From the NCBI RefSeq assembly GCF_013359775.1, contig NZ_JABMCI010000068.1, positions 186,001-250,000 on the forward strand: a DNA stretch of 64,000 nucleotides, read 5' to 3'. This DNA is from Cellulomonas humilata. Lineage in GTDB: Bacteria > Actinomycetota > Actinomycetes > Actinomycetales > Cellulomonadaceae. Of this stretch, positions 7,916 to 16,787 are shown piece after piece (position 1 is the first letter of the stretch; every line of letters starts with the position of its first letter). Made by a program: the position numbers and the translations under genes. Below the pieces are notes generated by a model. It was given only the letters and a program-made list of their open reading frames with translations. It made no database searches and was not told where the DNA came from.

Positions 7916-7989
7916 CGGGGTGTGGCGCAGGTTGGTAGCGCGTCCGCTTTGGGAGCGGAAGGTCGTGGGTTCGAATCCCGCCACCCCGA
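7916..7989 (+). tRNA. tRNA-Pro (anticodon UGG)
   Basis: A 74-nt cloverleaf: acceptor CGGGGTG pairs with CACCCCG and A73 is the discriminator. The D-loop is AGGTTGGTAG. The anticodon stem TCCGC/GCGGA encloses TTTGGGA, giving anticodon UGG, and the T-loop is TTCGAAT. The C1-G72 pair and A73 fit bacterial tRNA-Pro. CCA is not encoded. Confidence 0.96.
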
Positions 7990-8069
7990 CGGTGTGATCA
8001 CGGGCGAGTCCGCGTCGTCGGGCGGAGCGGCTCCCACGATCACCCGCCTGCCGACGACACACTGGCCCG

Positions 8070-9032
8070 GTGCTGCACCTGCGGATCTCGGTCCCGGCGG
8101 ACCTCACGAGCGGCGTCGTCGCGGTTCTCGAACGAGCGCCCGCGGTGAGCAGCCTGGCGGTCCTCGACGGTGCGTCGCGGCGACCTGAGGGCGACGTCGT
8201 GCTCGCGGACGTGGCCAGGGAGGCCGCCAACGACCTCTGCGACGAGCTCCTGGAGCTCGGCGTCCAGCGCGAGGGCACGCTGACGATCGAGCCGGTGGAC
8301 ACCTGGGTGTCGCAGCCGGGGTACGACGCCGAACGGCTCGCCCCGGGCAGCAGCGCGGACGCCGTCGTGTGGATCGACGTCACGCGGCGTGCCTATGCGG
8401 AGTCCGAGCTCAACTGGACGTACCTGAGCTTCATGAGCCTGGCGACGCTCATCGCCGCGATCGCGATCGTGCTCGACTCGCAGATCCTGGTCATCGGCGC
8501 GATGGTTCTCGGGCCGGAGTTCGTGCCGATCGCCGCGCTCGGCATCGCGCTGGTCCGCCGACGGTTCCACCTGCTCCGGATGGCGCTCTGGACGCTGGTG
8601 GTCGGGTTCGTGCTCGCCATCCTCCTCACGTGCGTGGCGGCGCTCGCGGCCAAGCAGCTCGGCTGGGTCACGCTCGAGCAGGTGACGGCTCCCCGTCCGG
8701 GCACGGAGTTCATCTACACGCCCGACAAGTGGTCGTTCATCGTGGCGGTCATCGCCGGGGCGGCGGGGGTGCTGTCGCTCACGTCGGCGCGGGTCGGTGG
8801 GCTCGCGGGAGCCTTCATCTCGGTGACCACCGTGCCCGCCGCGGGCAACGTCGCGCTCGGCCTGGCGTTCGGCCAGCTGGTCGAGGTCCGCGGCAGCGCG
8901 CTCCAGCTCGGCATCAACATCGTGGGCATGGCCCTCGCGGGGTGGCTGACGCTGGTCTTCCAGAAGACCGTGTGGAACCGGTTCGCCGACCGGCGCGAAC
9001 GCTTGCGCGAGAGGCTCCTGCGGCACCGCTGA
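8070..9032 (+). CDS. DUF389 family membrane protein
   Basis: A 320-residue protein with an N-terminal soluble domain of about 110 residues (MLHLRISVPADLT and so on) followed by about six membrane helices. The first hydrophobic block carries SFMSLATLIAAIAIVLDSQILVIGAMVLGPEFVP, whose IGAMVLGPEF core is the hallmark of DUF389 proteins. The C-terminal tail is short and Arg-rich. Start is the GTG at 8070; no strong ribosome site is visible. The function of the family is not established. It lies alone between tRNA-Pro and a glycosyltransferase. Confidence 0.85.
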   Translation: MLHLRISVPADLTSGVVAVLERAPAVSSLAVLDGASRRPEGDVVLADVAREAANDLCDELLELGVQREGTLTIEPVDTWVSQPGYDAERLAPGSSADAVVWIDVTRRAYAESELNWTYLSFMSLATLIAAIAIVLDSQILVIGAMVLGPEFVPIAALGIALVRRRFHLLRMALWTLVVGFVLAILLTCVAALAAKQLGWVTLEQVTAPRPGTEFIYTPDKWSFIVAVIAGAAGVLSLTSARVGGLAGAFISVTTVPAAGNVALGLAFGQLVEVRGSALQLGINIVGMALAGWLTLVFQKTVWNRFADRRERLRERLLRHR

Positions 9033-9109
9033 GTCCGGGATGTATCAGGGCGAATCGCCCAGGGTCTTGTTCAGGGACTGTGTTACCGACACCCCTGGGA
9101 GATCCCCCC

Positions 9110-10399
9110 ATGAGCAGGATCCTGTTCACTCTCACCCCCGTCACGGGCCATGTGCGGCCCGCGCTGCCGCTGGCCCGTGCCCTCGTCGCCGAGGGCCATG
9201 AGGTCGTGGTCTACACGGGCACCAAGTTCGCCGACGCCGTGCTGGCCACCGGTGCCAAGCACGCGCCGATCGTGCAGGGCCGCGACCTCGACGACGCCGA
9301 GTTCGACGCGTGGTCGGTGGCGCACGGCGCTCCCGCACCCGGCATCAAGCGACTCCAGTGGGACGTGCTGCACCACTTCGTCGGCACCGTCCCGGGCTTC
9401 CTGGCGGACCTCGACGGCATCGTCGCCGCCGAGCGGCCCGACGTCCTCGTCATGGACAACGGGTTCGTGGCGGGCGCGATCGCCGCGGCTCGGCACGAGC
9501 TGCCCTCGGTGCTCTTCTCCGTCTCCCCGCTGGCGATCTCGAGCAAGGACACCGCGCCGTTCGGGCTCGGGCTGCAGCCGCCGCGGACCGGTCTCGACGG
9601 GCTGCGGTACGCAGCGCTCGGCTGGTTCATCCAGAAGGTGCTGTTCCGGGAGGCGCAGCGGGCGGCCGAGCGCGTCGTCGCCGACGCCGGGCTGCCCGCG
9701 CGGGACGGGTTCTTCCTCGACTGGGTGCAGACGTCCGCCACGCGGGTGCTGCACACGTCCGTGCCGTCGTTCGAGTACCCGCGCAGCGACCTGCCGGAGA
9801 ACGTCGAGCTCGTCGGGCCGTTCCTCCCGGCTGGCGTCGACCGCTTCTCGCCGCCCTCATGGTGGGACGACGTGGTCGAGGCGCGGGACACCGGGCGACC
9901 GGTCGTGCTGGTCACGCAGGGGACGGTCGCCACCGACCCCGAGCGCCTGCTGTGGCCGGCGATCGACGCGCTGGCCGACGAGGACGTGCTCGTCGTCGCC
10001 ACCACCGAGCCCGCGGGCTTCCCGGCGAACGTGCGTGCCACTCCCTTCGTCCCGTTCGACCGGCTCCTGCCGTTCGTCGACGTGATGATCACCAACGGCG
10101 GGTTCGGCGGTGTCCAGCAGGCGCTCGCCGCCGGGGTGCCCGTGCTGGTCGCGGGTCGCTCGGAGGACAAGGCCGAGGTGGGTGCGCGCGTGGCGTGGTC
10201 CGGCGTCGGCCTGGCGCTCCCGACCGACAAGGTCACCGACGCGACGACGTCGGAGGCAGTCCGGCACGGGGTGCGGCGGTTGCTGGACAACCCGTCGTTC
10301 GCCCGGAGGGCCGGCGAGCTCGCGGTCGAGTACGCGGAGCACGACGGGGTCGGTCGCGCGGTGTCGGTCATCACGGAGGTCGCGGGTCGCTCCGAGTGA
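9110..10399 (+). CDS. MGT/UGT-like glycosyltransferase (GT1 type)
   Basis: A 429-residue GT-B fold enzyme of the macrolide-glycosyltransferase/UGT group, which transfers sugar from an NDP-sugar to a small hydrophobic acceptor. The N-terminal domain begins ILFTLTPVTGHVRPALPLARAL with the usual His near residue 14. The C-terminal donor-binding domain has VLVTQGTVA at its start and FVPFDRLLPFVDVMITNGGFGGVQQAL followed by GVPVLVAGRSEDKAEVGAR, the nucleotide-sugar site. Start is the ATG at 9110 after a GGGAGA ribosome site. There are no partner biosynthetic genes beside it, so the acceptor is unknown; detoxification by glycosylation is a common role. Confidence 0.88.
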   Translation: MSRILFTLTPVTGHVRPALPLARALVAEGHEVVVYTGTKFADAVLATGAKHAPIVQGRDLDDAEFDAWSVAHGAPAPGIKRLQWDVLHHFVGTVPGFLADLDGIVAAERPDVLVMDNGFVAGAIAAARHELPSVLFSVSPLAISSKDTAPFGLGLQPPRTGLDGLRYAALGWFIQKVLFREAQRAAERVVADAGLPARDGFFLDWVQTSATRVLHTSVPSFEYPRSDLPENVELVGPFLPAGVDRFSPPSWWDDVVEARDTGRPVVLVTQGTVATDPERLLWPAIDALADEDVLVVATTEPAGFPANVRATPFVPFDRLLPFVDVMITNGGFGGVQQALAAGVPVLVAGRSEDKAEVGARVAWSGVGLALPTDKVTDATTSEAVRHGVRRLLDNPSFARRAGELAVEYAEHDGVGRAVSVITEVAGRSE

Positions 10400-10440
10400 C
10401 GGGAGCGCCGACGGCGTGGTCCGTCCCACAACCGCTCGGC

Positions 10441-10470
10441 TTGGGGCCGCCGCCCGCCGTGGCGTAAGGT
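10441..10470 (+). promoter_or_regulatory. Putative tig promoter
   Basis: A TTGGGG -35-like box at 10441-10446 and TAAGGT at 10465-10470 are separated by 18 bp, about 118 bp ahead of the tig start. The TANNNT -10 suits a housekeeping actinobacterial sigma factor. Predicted by eye only. Confidence 0.5.
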
Positions 10471-10588
10471 CGAGGGTCGCCAGCGTGCGGTCGTCGGCCC
10501 TTCTCGGGCGCGGCTGGCGCGCGGCCCTGAAGCACCGGAGATCGCCGGAGTCGCCGGCGCCCGCCCCGATCAGTTGGAGACCATCGAA

Positions 10589-12001
10589 GTGAAGAGCGCC
10601 GTCGAGACCCTGGAGCCCACCAAGGTCAAGCTGACCGTCGAGGTGACCTACGACGAGCTCAAGCCGAGCATCGAGCACGCGTACGAGCACATCGCCCAGG
10701 ACGTCGTCGTCCCGGGGTTCCGCAAGGGCAAGGTGCCGCCGCGCATCATCGACCAGCGCATCGGCCGCCCCGCCGTCCTCGAGCACGCGATCAACGAGGG
10801 CCTGTCCGGCTTCTACGCCGAGGCCGTCCGCGAGAACAAGCTGCGCCCGCTGGGTCAGCCCGAGGTCGAGGTCACCCAGGTCCCCGGCCTGACCGCCACG
10901 CCCGCCGGCGAGGAGGGCGAGCTGCACTTCACCGCCGAGGTCGAGGTCCGGCCCGAGATCACGGTCCCGGAGCTCGACGGCATCGCCGTCACGGTCGACG
11001 ACGTCGAGGTCTCCGACGAGGACGTCGCGGCCCGCCTCGACGCCCTGCGCGAGCGCTTCGGCACGCTCGTCGGCGTCGACCGCCCCGCGGTCGAGGGTGA
11101 CTTCGTCGTCATCGACCTGACCGCCACGATCGGCGACGAGCCGGTCGACAACGTGTCCGGCGTCAGCTACCAGATCGGCTCGGGCAACATGCTCGAGGGT
11201 CTCGACGAGGCGCTCACGGGCCTCTCGGGCGGCGAGGCGACCACGTTCGAGACGGCCCTCGCGGGCGGCGACCACGCCGGCGAGACCGCCCAGGTGAGCG
11301 TGACCGCCACGACCGTCAAGGAGCGGCAGCTGCCCGACGCCGACGACGACTTCGCCCAGCTGGCCAGCGAGTTCGACACGCTGGAGGAGCTGACGGCGGA
11401 CCTGCGCACGCAGGCGTCCAGCATCAAGGCGTCCAACCAGGCCGTGCAGGCCCGTGACCTGCTGCTCGAGCAGCTGCTCGCCGCCACCGAGATCCCCGTC
11501 CCGTCGGGCGTCGTCGAGGCCGAGGTGCACCGTCACCTCGAGGGCGAGGGCCGGCTCGAGGACGACGAGCACCGCGCCGAGGTCGGGGAGCAGGCCACCA
11601 CGGCCCTGCGCAACCAGATCCTCCTCGACACGCTGGCCGAGCAGCTGGAGATCAAGGTCAGCCAGAACGAGCTGCTCGACTACCTGGTGAACGCGTCGCG
11701 CCAGTACGGCATGGACCCGAACACCTTCATCCAGACCATCGACCAGCAGGGCCAGATCCCGACGATGGTCGCCGAGGTCGCCCGCTCCAAGGCGCTCGCC
11801 GTCGCCCTGCGCCGCGTCGCCGTCACCGACGGGTCCGGCCAGGCCGTCGACCTCTCGGAGTTCATCGGCTCGGACGCCGAGGACGCCGCCGAGGCAGCCG
11901 AGGTCGCCGGTGCCGCTGCGGCACCGTCCGACGCCGCGACCGACATCTCGGCGTTCGACGTGTTCGACGACGCCGAGCCGGCCGAGGACGCCAAGGCCTG
12001 A
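10589..12001 (+). CDS. tig: Trigger factor, ribosome-associated chaperone
   Basis: Trigger factor binds the ribosome exit tunnel and shields nascent chains; it also carries a peptidyl-prolyl isomerase (FKBP-like) domain. The protein has 470 residues. The ribosome-binding domain contains the GFRKGKVPP signature at residues 43-51; an FKBP-like middle domain (about 150-240) is followed by the helical C-terminal arms and an Ala/Asp/Glu-rich acidic tail. A TTG at 10574 would add five residues, but the GTG at 10589 has GGAGA 8 nt ahead and matches the usual VKSAVETLxPT N-terminus. It stands upstream of clpP1, a conserved bacterial arrangement, with a terminator between. Confidence 0.96.
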   Translation: MKSAVETLEPTKVKLTVEVTYDELKPSIEHAYEHIAQDVVVPGFRKGKVPPRIIDQRIGRPAVLEHAINEGLSGFYAEAVRENKLRPLGQPEVEVTQVPGLTATPAGEEGELHFTAEVEVRPEITVPELDGIAVTVDDVEVSDEDVAARLDALRERFGTLVGVDRPAVEGDFVVIDLTATIGDEPVDNVSGVSYQIGSGNMLEGLDEALTGLSGGEATTFETALAGGDHAGETAQVSVTATTVKERQLPDADDDFAQLASEFDTLEELTADLRTQASSIKASNQAVQARDLLLEQLLAATEIPVPSGVVEAEVHRHLEGEGRLEDDEHRAEVGEQATTALRNQILLDTLAEQLEIKVSQNELLDYLVNASRQYGMDPNTFIQTIDQQGQIPTMVAEVARSKALAVALRRVAVTDGSGQAVDLSEFIGSDAEDAAEAAEVAGAAAAPSDAATDISAFDVFDDAEPAEDAKA

Positions 12002-12011
12002 CGCCCCACCG

Positions 12012-12046
12012 GGAGGCCCCGCACCGATCACCGGTGCGGGGCCTCC
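12012..12046 (+). terminator. tig terminator
   Basis: Perfect 15-bp GC-rich stem (12012-12026 with 12032-12046) and a 5-nt loop, starting 10 bp after the tig stop. It has only a short T-containing tail. It separates tig from clpP1-clpP2. Confidence 0.85.
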
Positions 12047-12073
12047 TGTCTGTCCGGCCCCTGCTCTGCCGTC

Positions 12074-12125
12074 AGCGAAAACGCTCGGTGCGGGGACATG
12101 AGCGGGTGGGGCGTCGCGTTAGGGT
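12074..12125 (+). promoter_or_regulatory. clpP1 promoter region
   Basis: A TAGGGT -10 box lies at 12120-12125, about 78 bp before the clpP1 start. A small palindrome, AGCG-AAAA-CGCT, lies upstream at 12074-12085. In related actinobacteria clpP1P2 is activated by ClgR, but this palindrome is the reverse of the CGC-n5-GCG ClgR pattern I know, so assignment is open. Confidence 0.4.
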
Positions 12126-12203
12126 CACTGCATCGCACGGGTCCCCGACAGGGGAGGACCGCGCGGTGCAGGACAGACGTCACCGTCAGATGAGGGAGCC
12201 TTC

Positions 12204-12821
12204 GTGAACGAGCTAGTGCCGATGATGGCCAGGGCGGACGGCCCGGCCTTCGGCCTCAATGACTCCATCTACAACCGACTGCTCCGCGAGCGCATCATCT
12301 GGCTCGGCTCCGAGGTGCGCGACGAGAACGCCAACGCCATCTGCGCGCAGATGATGCTGCTGGCCGCGGAGGACCCCGACAAGGACATCTGGCTGTACAT
12401 CAACTCGCCCGGTGGCTCGATCACCGCGGGCATGGCGATCTACGACACCATGCAGTACATCCAGCCGGACGTCGCCACGATCGCGATGGGCATGGCGGCC
12501 TCGATGGGCCAGTTCCTGCTCTCGTCGGGCGCCCAGGGCAAGCGCTACGCCCTGCCGCACGCCCGCGTGATGATGCACCAGCCCTCGGGCGGCATCGGCG
12601 GCACCGCGACCGACGTGCGGATCAACGCCCAGCTGATCCTCCACATGAAGAACGTGCTCGCGGAGCTCACGGCCGCCCAGACGGGCAAGAGCGTCGACCA
12701 GATCAACAACGACGCCGACCGTGACCGCTGGTTCACCGCGCCCGAGGCGCTCGAGTACGGCTTCGTGGACAAGGTTGTCACGAAGGCCGACTCGGTCGCC
12801 GGGGGCGGCGGCACGGCCTGA
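12204..12821 (+). CDS. clpP1: ATP-dependent Clp protease proteolytic subunit 1
   Basis: ClpP forms barrel-shaped serine protease rings that degrade substrates fed by ClpX or ClpC. This 205-residue subunit has the catalytic triad by alignment with E. coli ClpP: Ser100 in GMAASMGQF, His125 in VMMHQPSGG and Asp174 in DADRDRWF, plus the [19 protein letters not shown] hydrophobic-groove region. The GTG start at 12204 has a GAGGGA ribosome site. It is followed 35 bp later by clpP2; in actinobacteria the two subunits form a mixed tetradecamer, and that is expected here. Confidence 0.95.
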   Translation: MNELVPMMARADGPAFGLNDSIYNRLLRERIIWLGSEVRDENANAICAQMMLLAAEDPDKDIWLYINSPGGSITAGMAIYDTMQYIQPDVATIAMGMAASMGQFLLSSGAQGKRYALPHARVMMHQPSGGIGGTATDVRINAQLILHMKNVLAELTAAQTGKSVDQINNDADRDRWFTAPEALEYGFVDKVVTKADSVAGGGGTA

Positions 12822-12856
12822 CGGCGTCCGAACTTTCATTCGTTGAGGAGAAGCTC

Positions 12857-13558
12857 ATGAGCATGGAATCCCAGTTCATGGCGCGTGCGGGCATGCTGGC
12901 CGGCCCCGGCGGTCTCGCACCGTCGTCGCCCGCCGCCCGCTACGTGCTGCCGCAGTTCGAGGAGCGCACGGCCTACGGGTTCAAGCGCCAGGACCCGTAC
13001 ACCAAGCTGTTCGAGGACCGCATCATCTTCCTCGGCGTGCAGGTGGACGACGCCTCGGCCGACGACGTCATGGCCCAGCTGCTGGTGCTGGAGAGCACCG
13101 ACCCGGACCGCGACATCATCCTGTACATCAACTCGCCCGGCGGCTCGTTCACGGCGCTCACGGCGATCTACGACACGATGCAGTACATCAAGCCGCACAT
13201 CCAGACGGTCTGCCTCGGGCAGGCCGCCTCGGCGGCGGCGGTGCTGCTCGCGGCGGGCTCGCCGGGCAAGCGCCTGGCTCTCCCGAACGCACGCGTGCTC
13301 ATCCACCAGCCGGCGATGGAGGGCGGTGGCTACGCGCAGGCGTCCGACATCGAGATCCACGCCAACGAGCTGATCCGGATGCGCGAGTGGCTCGAGCTCA
13401 CCATCGCGCACCACACGGGGCGGGACATCGAGCTGGTCCGCAAGGACATCGAGCGCGACAAGATCCTCACCGCCCAGGCGGCGCTGGAGTACGGGATCGT
13501 CGACCAGGTGCTGGCCAGCCGCAAGGGCGTCATCCCGACGACGGTCCAGCCCAAGTAG
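12857..13558 (+). CDS. clpP2: ATP-dependent Clp protease proteolytic subunit 2
   Basis: Second ClpP paralogue, 233 residues, longer at the N-terminus than ClpP1 (about 35 residues before the [10 protein letters not shown] strand, possibly a propeptide). Catalytic residues by alignment: Ser125 in GQAASAAAV, His150 in VLIHQPAM and Asp199 in [15 protein letters not shown] ribosome site precedes the ATG at 12857. Co-transcribed with clpP1; a 15-bp hairpin downstream ends the pair before clpX. In mycobacteria ClpP2 is the ring that docks the ATPase; the same may hold here. Confidence 0.95.
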   Translation: MSMESQFMARAGMLAGPGGLAPSSPAARYVLPQFEERTAYGFKRQDPYTKLFEDRIIFLGVQVDDASADDVMAQLLVLESTDPDRDIILYINSPGGSFTALTAIYDTMQYIKPHIQTVCLGQAASAAAVLLAAGSPGKRLALPNARVLIHQPAMEGGGYAQASDIEIHANELIRMREWLELTIAHHTGRDIELVRKDIERDKILTAQAALEYGIVDQVLASRKGVIPTTVQPK

Positions 13559-13565
13559 CACCTGG

Positions 13566-13598
13566 AGAGCCGGGTTCGCGCCTCGCGGACCCGGCTCT
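13566..13598 (+). terminator. clpP1-clpP2 terminator
   Basis: A 15-bp stem with one G-T wobble (13566-13580 with 13584-13598) and a 3-nt loop, starting 8 bp after the clpP2 stop and followed by a TCTGCTG tail. Confidence 0.75.
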
Positions 13599-13696
13599 TC
13601 TGCTGCCGAACAGGTGACGCGAGTGACAACCGGTGCTGACGCGTGCCGTGTGTTCGGCTGACATCCCGCCCCCGGTGGTGTGCAATGGGGGAGGAC

Positions 13697-13716
13697 GCGC
13701 ACCCTGCGGGGTGCGC
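13697..13716 (+). other. Hairpin in the clpX upstream region
   Basis: An 8-bp perfect stem (13697-13704 with 13709-13716) and 4-nt loop lie 53 bp before the clpX start. It could be a leader element or part of an operator; no terminator tail. Confidence 0.35.
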
Positions 13717-13769
13717 ACGCACGACGCACCGCCCGTGGGGCGGAGGGCGACACGAGGAAGGGGATCGAC

Positions 13770-15050
13770 GTGGCTCGTATCGGGGACGGAGCCGATCTCC
13801 TCAAGTGTTCGTTCTGCGGCAAGTCGCAGAAGCAGGTCAAGAAGCTGATCGCGGGCCCCGGCGTCTACATCTGCGACGAGTGCATCGAGCTCTGCAACGA
13901 GATCATCGAGGAAGAGCTGGCGGAGGCCACCGAGGTCGGGCTGGTCGAGCTGCCCAAGCCGAAGGAGATCTTCGACTTCCTCGAGCAGTACATCATCGGC
14001 CAGGAGTCGGCCAAGCGGGCCCTCGCGGTCGCGGTGTACAACCACTACAAGCGTGTCCAGGCCGGTGAGGCGCGGACGTCGACGACGGACGACCACATCG
14101 AGATCGCGAAGTCGAACATCCTGCTGGTCGGCCCCACGGGCACCGGCAAGACGTACCTCGCGCAGACCCTGGCTCGCATGCTGAACGTCCCGTTCGCCAT
14201 CGCGGACGCCACGGCCCTCACCGAGGCGGGCTACGTGGGCGAGGACGTCGAGAACATCCTGCTCAAGCTCATCCAGGCCGCCGACTACGACGTCAAGAAG
14301 GCCGAGTCGGGGATCATCTACATCGACGAGATCGACAAGATCGCCCGCAAGAGTGAGAACCCGTCGATCACGCGTGACGTCTCCGGCGAGGGTGTCCAGC
14401 AGGCGCTGCTGAAGATCATCGAGGGCACCACGGCCTCGGTGCCGCCGCAGGGCGGTCGCAAGCACCCGCACCAGGAGTTCATCCAGATCGACACGACGAA
14501 CGTGCTGTTCATCGTGGCCGGCGCGTTCTCCGGGCTCGACGACATCATCGCGGCCCGTGCCCGCAAGCGCGTGGTCGGCTTCGGCGCCCCGCTGCTGGAC
14601 TCGGTGGACGAGGGGGACCTGTTCTCCGAGGTCCGCCCCGAGGACCTGCAGAAGTACGGCCTGATCCCCGAGTTCATCGGTCGCCTGCCCGTGGTCGCCG
14701 CGGTCTCCCGCCTCGACCAGGACGCGCTCGTGCGCATCCTCACGGAGCCCAAGAACGCGCTGGTCAAGCAGTACCAGCGGATGTTCCAGATCGACGGCGT
14801 CGAGCTCGAGTTCGACGAGGAGGCCGTGGCCTCGATCGCCGACCAGGCCCTGCTGCGCGGCACGGGAGCTCGTGGTCTGCGGGCGATCATGGAGGAGGTC
14901 CTCCAGCAGGTGATGTTCGAGGTGCCCAGCCGCGACGACGTGGGCCGGGTGGTCATCACGCGCGAGGTCGTGCTCGAGAACGTCAACCCGACGCTCATCC
15001 CGCGGGACACGGAGCAGGAGAAGCGCACACCCCGCGAGAAGAGCGCCTGA
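13770..15050 (+). CDS. clpX: ATP-dependent Clp protease ATP-binding subunit ClpX
   Basis: ClpX is the AAA+ unfoldase that recognises tagged substrates and threads them into ClpP. The 426-residue protein has the N-terminal four-cysteine zinc domain (LKCSFCGKS and [10 protein letters not shown]), Walker A GPTGTGKT at residues 121-128, Walker [12 protein letters not shown], the GYVGEDVEN pore loop region, the [11 protein letters not shown] sensor segment and the [11 protein letters not shown] sensor-2 region. The ClpP-docking loop reads VGFGAP, a form of the conserved IGF motif. The GTG start at 13770 follows an AGGAAGGGG ribosome site. Separate promoter from clpP1P2 is likely because a terminator lies between. 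Confidence 0.96.
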   Translation: MARIGDGADLLKCSFCGKSQKQVKKLIAGPGVYICDECIELCNEIIEEELAEATEVGLVELPKPKEIFDFLEQYIIGQESAKRALAVAVYNHYKRVQAGEARTSTTDDHIEIAKSNILLVGPTGTGKTYLAQTLARMLNVPFAIADATALTEAGYVGEDVENILLKLIQAADYDVKKAESGIIYIDEIDKIARKSENPSITRDVSGEGVQQALLKIIEGTTASVPPQGGRKHPHQEFIQIDTTNVLFIVAGAFSGLDDIIAARARKRVVGFGAPLLDSVDEGDLFSEVRPEDLQKYGLIPEFIGRLPVVAAVSRLDQDALVRILTEPKNALVKQYQRMFQIDGVELEFDEEAVASIADQALLRGTGARGLRAIMEEVLQQVMFEVPSRDDVGRVVITREVVLENVNPTLIPRDTEQEKRTPREKSA

Positions 15051-15068
15051 CCGTCCGGGGTTCCCGCC

Positions 15069-15074
15069 TAGGAT
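15069..15074 (+). promoter_or_regulatory. -10 box of a leaderless promoter (chorismate mutase)
   Basis: TAGGAT ends 7 nt before the GTG start at 15082, so transcription should begin at or next to the start codon and the mRNA would be leaderless. No ribosome site is present, in agreement. Confidence 0.55.
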
Positions 15075-15081
15075 CGCGTCC

Positions 15082-15396
15082 GTGAGCGACCTGCCGACCC
15101 CGATCCCCGCCGACCTGGCCCGCCTGCGCGGGAGCATCGACAACATCGACGCCGCGCTCGTCTACCTGCTCGCGGAGCGCTTCAAGGCCACGCAGCAGGT
15201 GGGCGTCCTCAAGGCGACCAGCGGGCTGCCGGCGTCGGACCCCGCGCGCGAGGAGCAGCAGGTCGCGCGCCTGCGGGAGCTCGCGCGCACCGCGGACCTG
15301 GACCCGGTGTTCGCGGAGAAGTTCCTCGCGTTCATCGTCGAAGAGGTCATCCGGCACCACGAGGCCATCGCCGAGGACCACGCCCGAGGCGTCTGA
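15082..15396 (+). CDS. Chorismate mutase, AroQ type
   Basis: Converts chorismate to prephenate for phenylalanine and tyrosine synthesis. This 104-residue all-helical protein has the AroQ pattern: LARLRGSIDNIDAALVYLLAERFKATQQVGVLKA with the paired Arg and Lys that hold the substrate carboxylates, and the C-terminal helix FLAFIVEEVIRHHEAI. No signal peptide, so it is a cytosolic free-standing enzyme; in many actinobacteria such a mutase works with DAHP synthase. The GTG start follows a -10 box directly. It sits 31 bp after clpX. Confidence 0.9.
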   Translation: MSDLPTPIPADLARLRGSIDNIDAALVYLLAERFKATQQVGVLKATSGLPASDPAREEQQVARLRELARTADLDPVFAEKFLAFIVEEVIRHHEAIAEDHARGV

Positions 15397-15523
15397 CGGT
15401 TTTCGGGGTGGCGCGCCGCCCTCCGGGGGCGGAGGGTAGGAGGGGTCAGCTCCGGCAAGCCGCGCGGGGGCGGATCACGCGTGCGCGGTCGCCGGGGACG
15501 ATCGACACCGGAGGTACTTGCCC

Positions 15524-16720
15524 ATGGATCTGCACTGGCTCAAGCCGCTGCTCGGACGCCCGGCACCGTTCACGACCGTCTACCTCGACGCGACGCGACA
15601 CGGTGCGACCGGTGACGCCGAGGCGGCTGACCGCTGGAGGGCCGTGCGACGCTCTCTGGAGCGCGACGGTGCCCCGGCCTGGGTGCTGGACCAGATCGCC
15701 GACGTGGTCTCGGTGCCCACCGGTGTGCGCGCTCCCCACGGGCGGGTGATCGTCGCCGACGCCCAGGGCGTGGTGGTCGACCGCGTGCTCTCGGAGCCTC
15801 CGGCCCAGTCCCACGCGGTGTTCGGCCCGGCGCCGGCGCTGCTCCCCGCCGTGCGGGCCGCCGACGAGACGGTCTCGTACCTGCTGGTCGAGGTGGACCG
15901 CAACGGTGCGGACCTGACGTGGGCAGCCGGTGGGACGGTGCGCACCGAGGGCGGCCCGGAGACCGAGACGGTCGACGGCGGGCATGACGACGTGCACAAG
16001 ACGCGCGAGGGCGGGCTCGACCGGCGCAGCCAGACGCGTGCGGAGGACTCCTGGGGGCGCAACGCCGAGGCGGTCGCAGCCGTCCTGGACAAGCGGGTCG
16101 CCGAGCGCAGGCCGGACCTCGTGGTGATCACGGGCGACGGCCGCGCCACCAAGCTCGTCTGCGAGGCCCTCGGGCAGCAGGCCCGCGAGCTGGTGGTCGA
16201 GGTGCAGGGCGGGTCGCGGGGCGAGGGCGTCAACCAGGGCGCGTTCGCGGCGCGGGTCACCGAGACGCTCGAGGCGTTCCGCACCCGGCGGCGGCAGGCG
16301 GTGCTCGACCGGTTCCGGGAGGCGCAGGGTCGCGGTGACGGTGCCGTCACGGCACTGGGCGACGTGATCGAGGTGCTGCGGCGCGGCCAGGTGGCGGAGC
16401 TGGTGCTCCAGGTCAGCGTGCTCACCACCGGCCTCGCGGAGCGGACCCTGTGGGTCGGACCCGAACCCCTGCAGCTGGCGACGACCGCGGGGGACCTCGC
16501 GTCGATCGGCGTCACGGGCGAGGCGCGCGAGATGGACGCCAACGTCGCCCTGGTGCGGGCCGCGCTGGCCCAGGACGCGGGGGTCACGTTCGCGGAGGAC
16601 GGTGCGGTCGACCTGGTGGACGGCATCGGCGCGGTGCTGCGCTGGTCCGACGACTCGACCCCGAGCGAGGCGGTGCCCACCCAGTCCGCCGACCAGGCGC
16701 GCCTGCGCACGGTGGTCTAG
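15524..16720 (+). CDS. baeRF family (Rv2629/Vms1-like) protein
   Basis: A 398-residue soluble protein of the bacterial eRF1-like group that includes mycobacterial Rv2629 (baeRF2). Family features are the N-terminal FTTVYLDATRHG segment, a middle domain that reads LLVEVDRNGADLTWAAGG, the HKTREGGLDRRSQTRAEDSWGRNAEAVA helix and the following DLVVITGDGRATKLVCEAL, and a C-terminal domain with LVLQVSVLTTGLAERTLWVGPE. eRF1-like folds act on peptidyl-tRNA or stalled ribosomes; the bacterial members are linked to stress and hibernation, mechanism unsettled. ATG 15524 is chosen because GGAGG lies 9 nt ahead; a TTG two codons earlier is too close to it. Confidence 0.78.
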   Translation: MDLHWLKPLLGRPAPFTTVYLDATRHGATGDAEAADRWRAVRRSLERDGAPAWVLDQIADVVSVPTGVRAPHGRVIVADAQGVVVDRVLSEPPAQSHAVFGPAPALLPAVRAADETVSYLLVEVDRNGADLTWAAGGTVRTEGGPETETVDGGHDDVHKTREGGLDRRSQTRAEDSWGRNAEAVAAVLDKRVAERRPDLVVITGDGRATKLVCEALGQQARELVVEVQGGSRGEGVNQGAFAARVTETLEAFRTRRRQAVLDRFREAQGRGDGAVTALGDVIEVLRRGQVAELVLQVSVLTTGLAERTLWVGPEPLQLATTAGDLASIGVTGEAREMDANVALVRAALAQDAGVTFAEDGAVDLVDGIGAVLRWSDDSTPSEAVPTQSADQARLRTVV

Positions 16721-16727
16721 AGACACG

Positions 16728-16775
16728 CAACGTCCGAGGAAGCGAGCGCTCCGGCGACCGCTTCCTCGGACGTTG
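16728..16775. terminator. Bidirectional terminator
   Basis: A perfect 17-bp stem (16728-16744 with 16759-16775) and 14-nt loop fills the gap between the convergent baeRF-like gene and the acyl-CoA synthetase gene, so it can stop transcription from both sides. Confidence 0.88.
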
Positions 16776-16787
16776 CTGTTCGCGGTA

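Noticed and set aside
12074..12085. Palindrome upstream of clpP1 as a ClgR site
   Set aside because: Its half-sites run in the opposite order to the CGC-n5-GCG pattern expected for ClgR, so I do not assign it.
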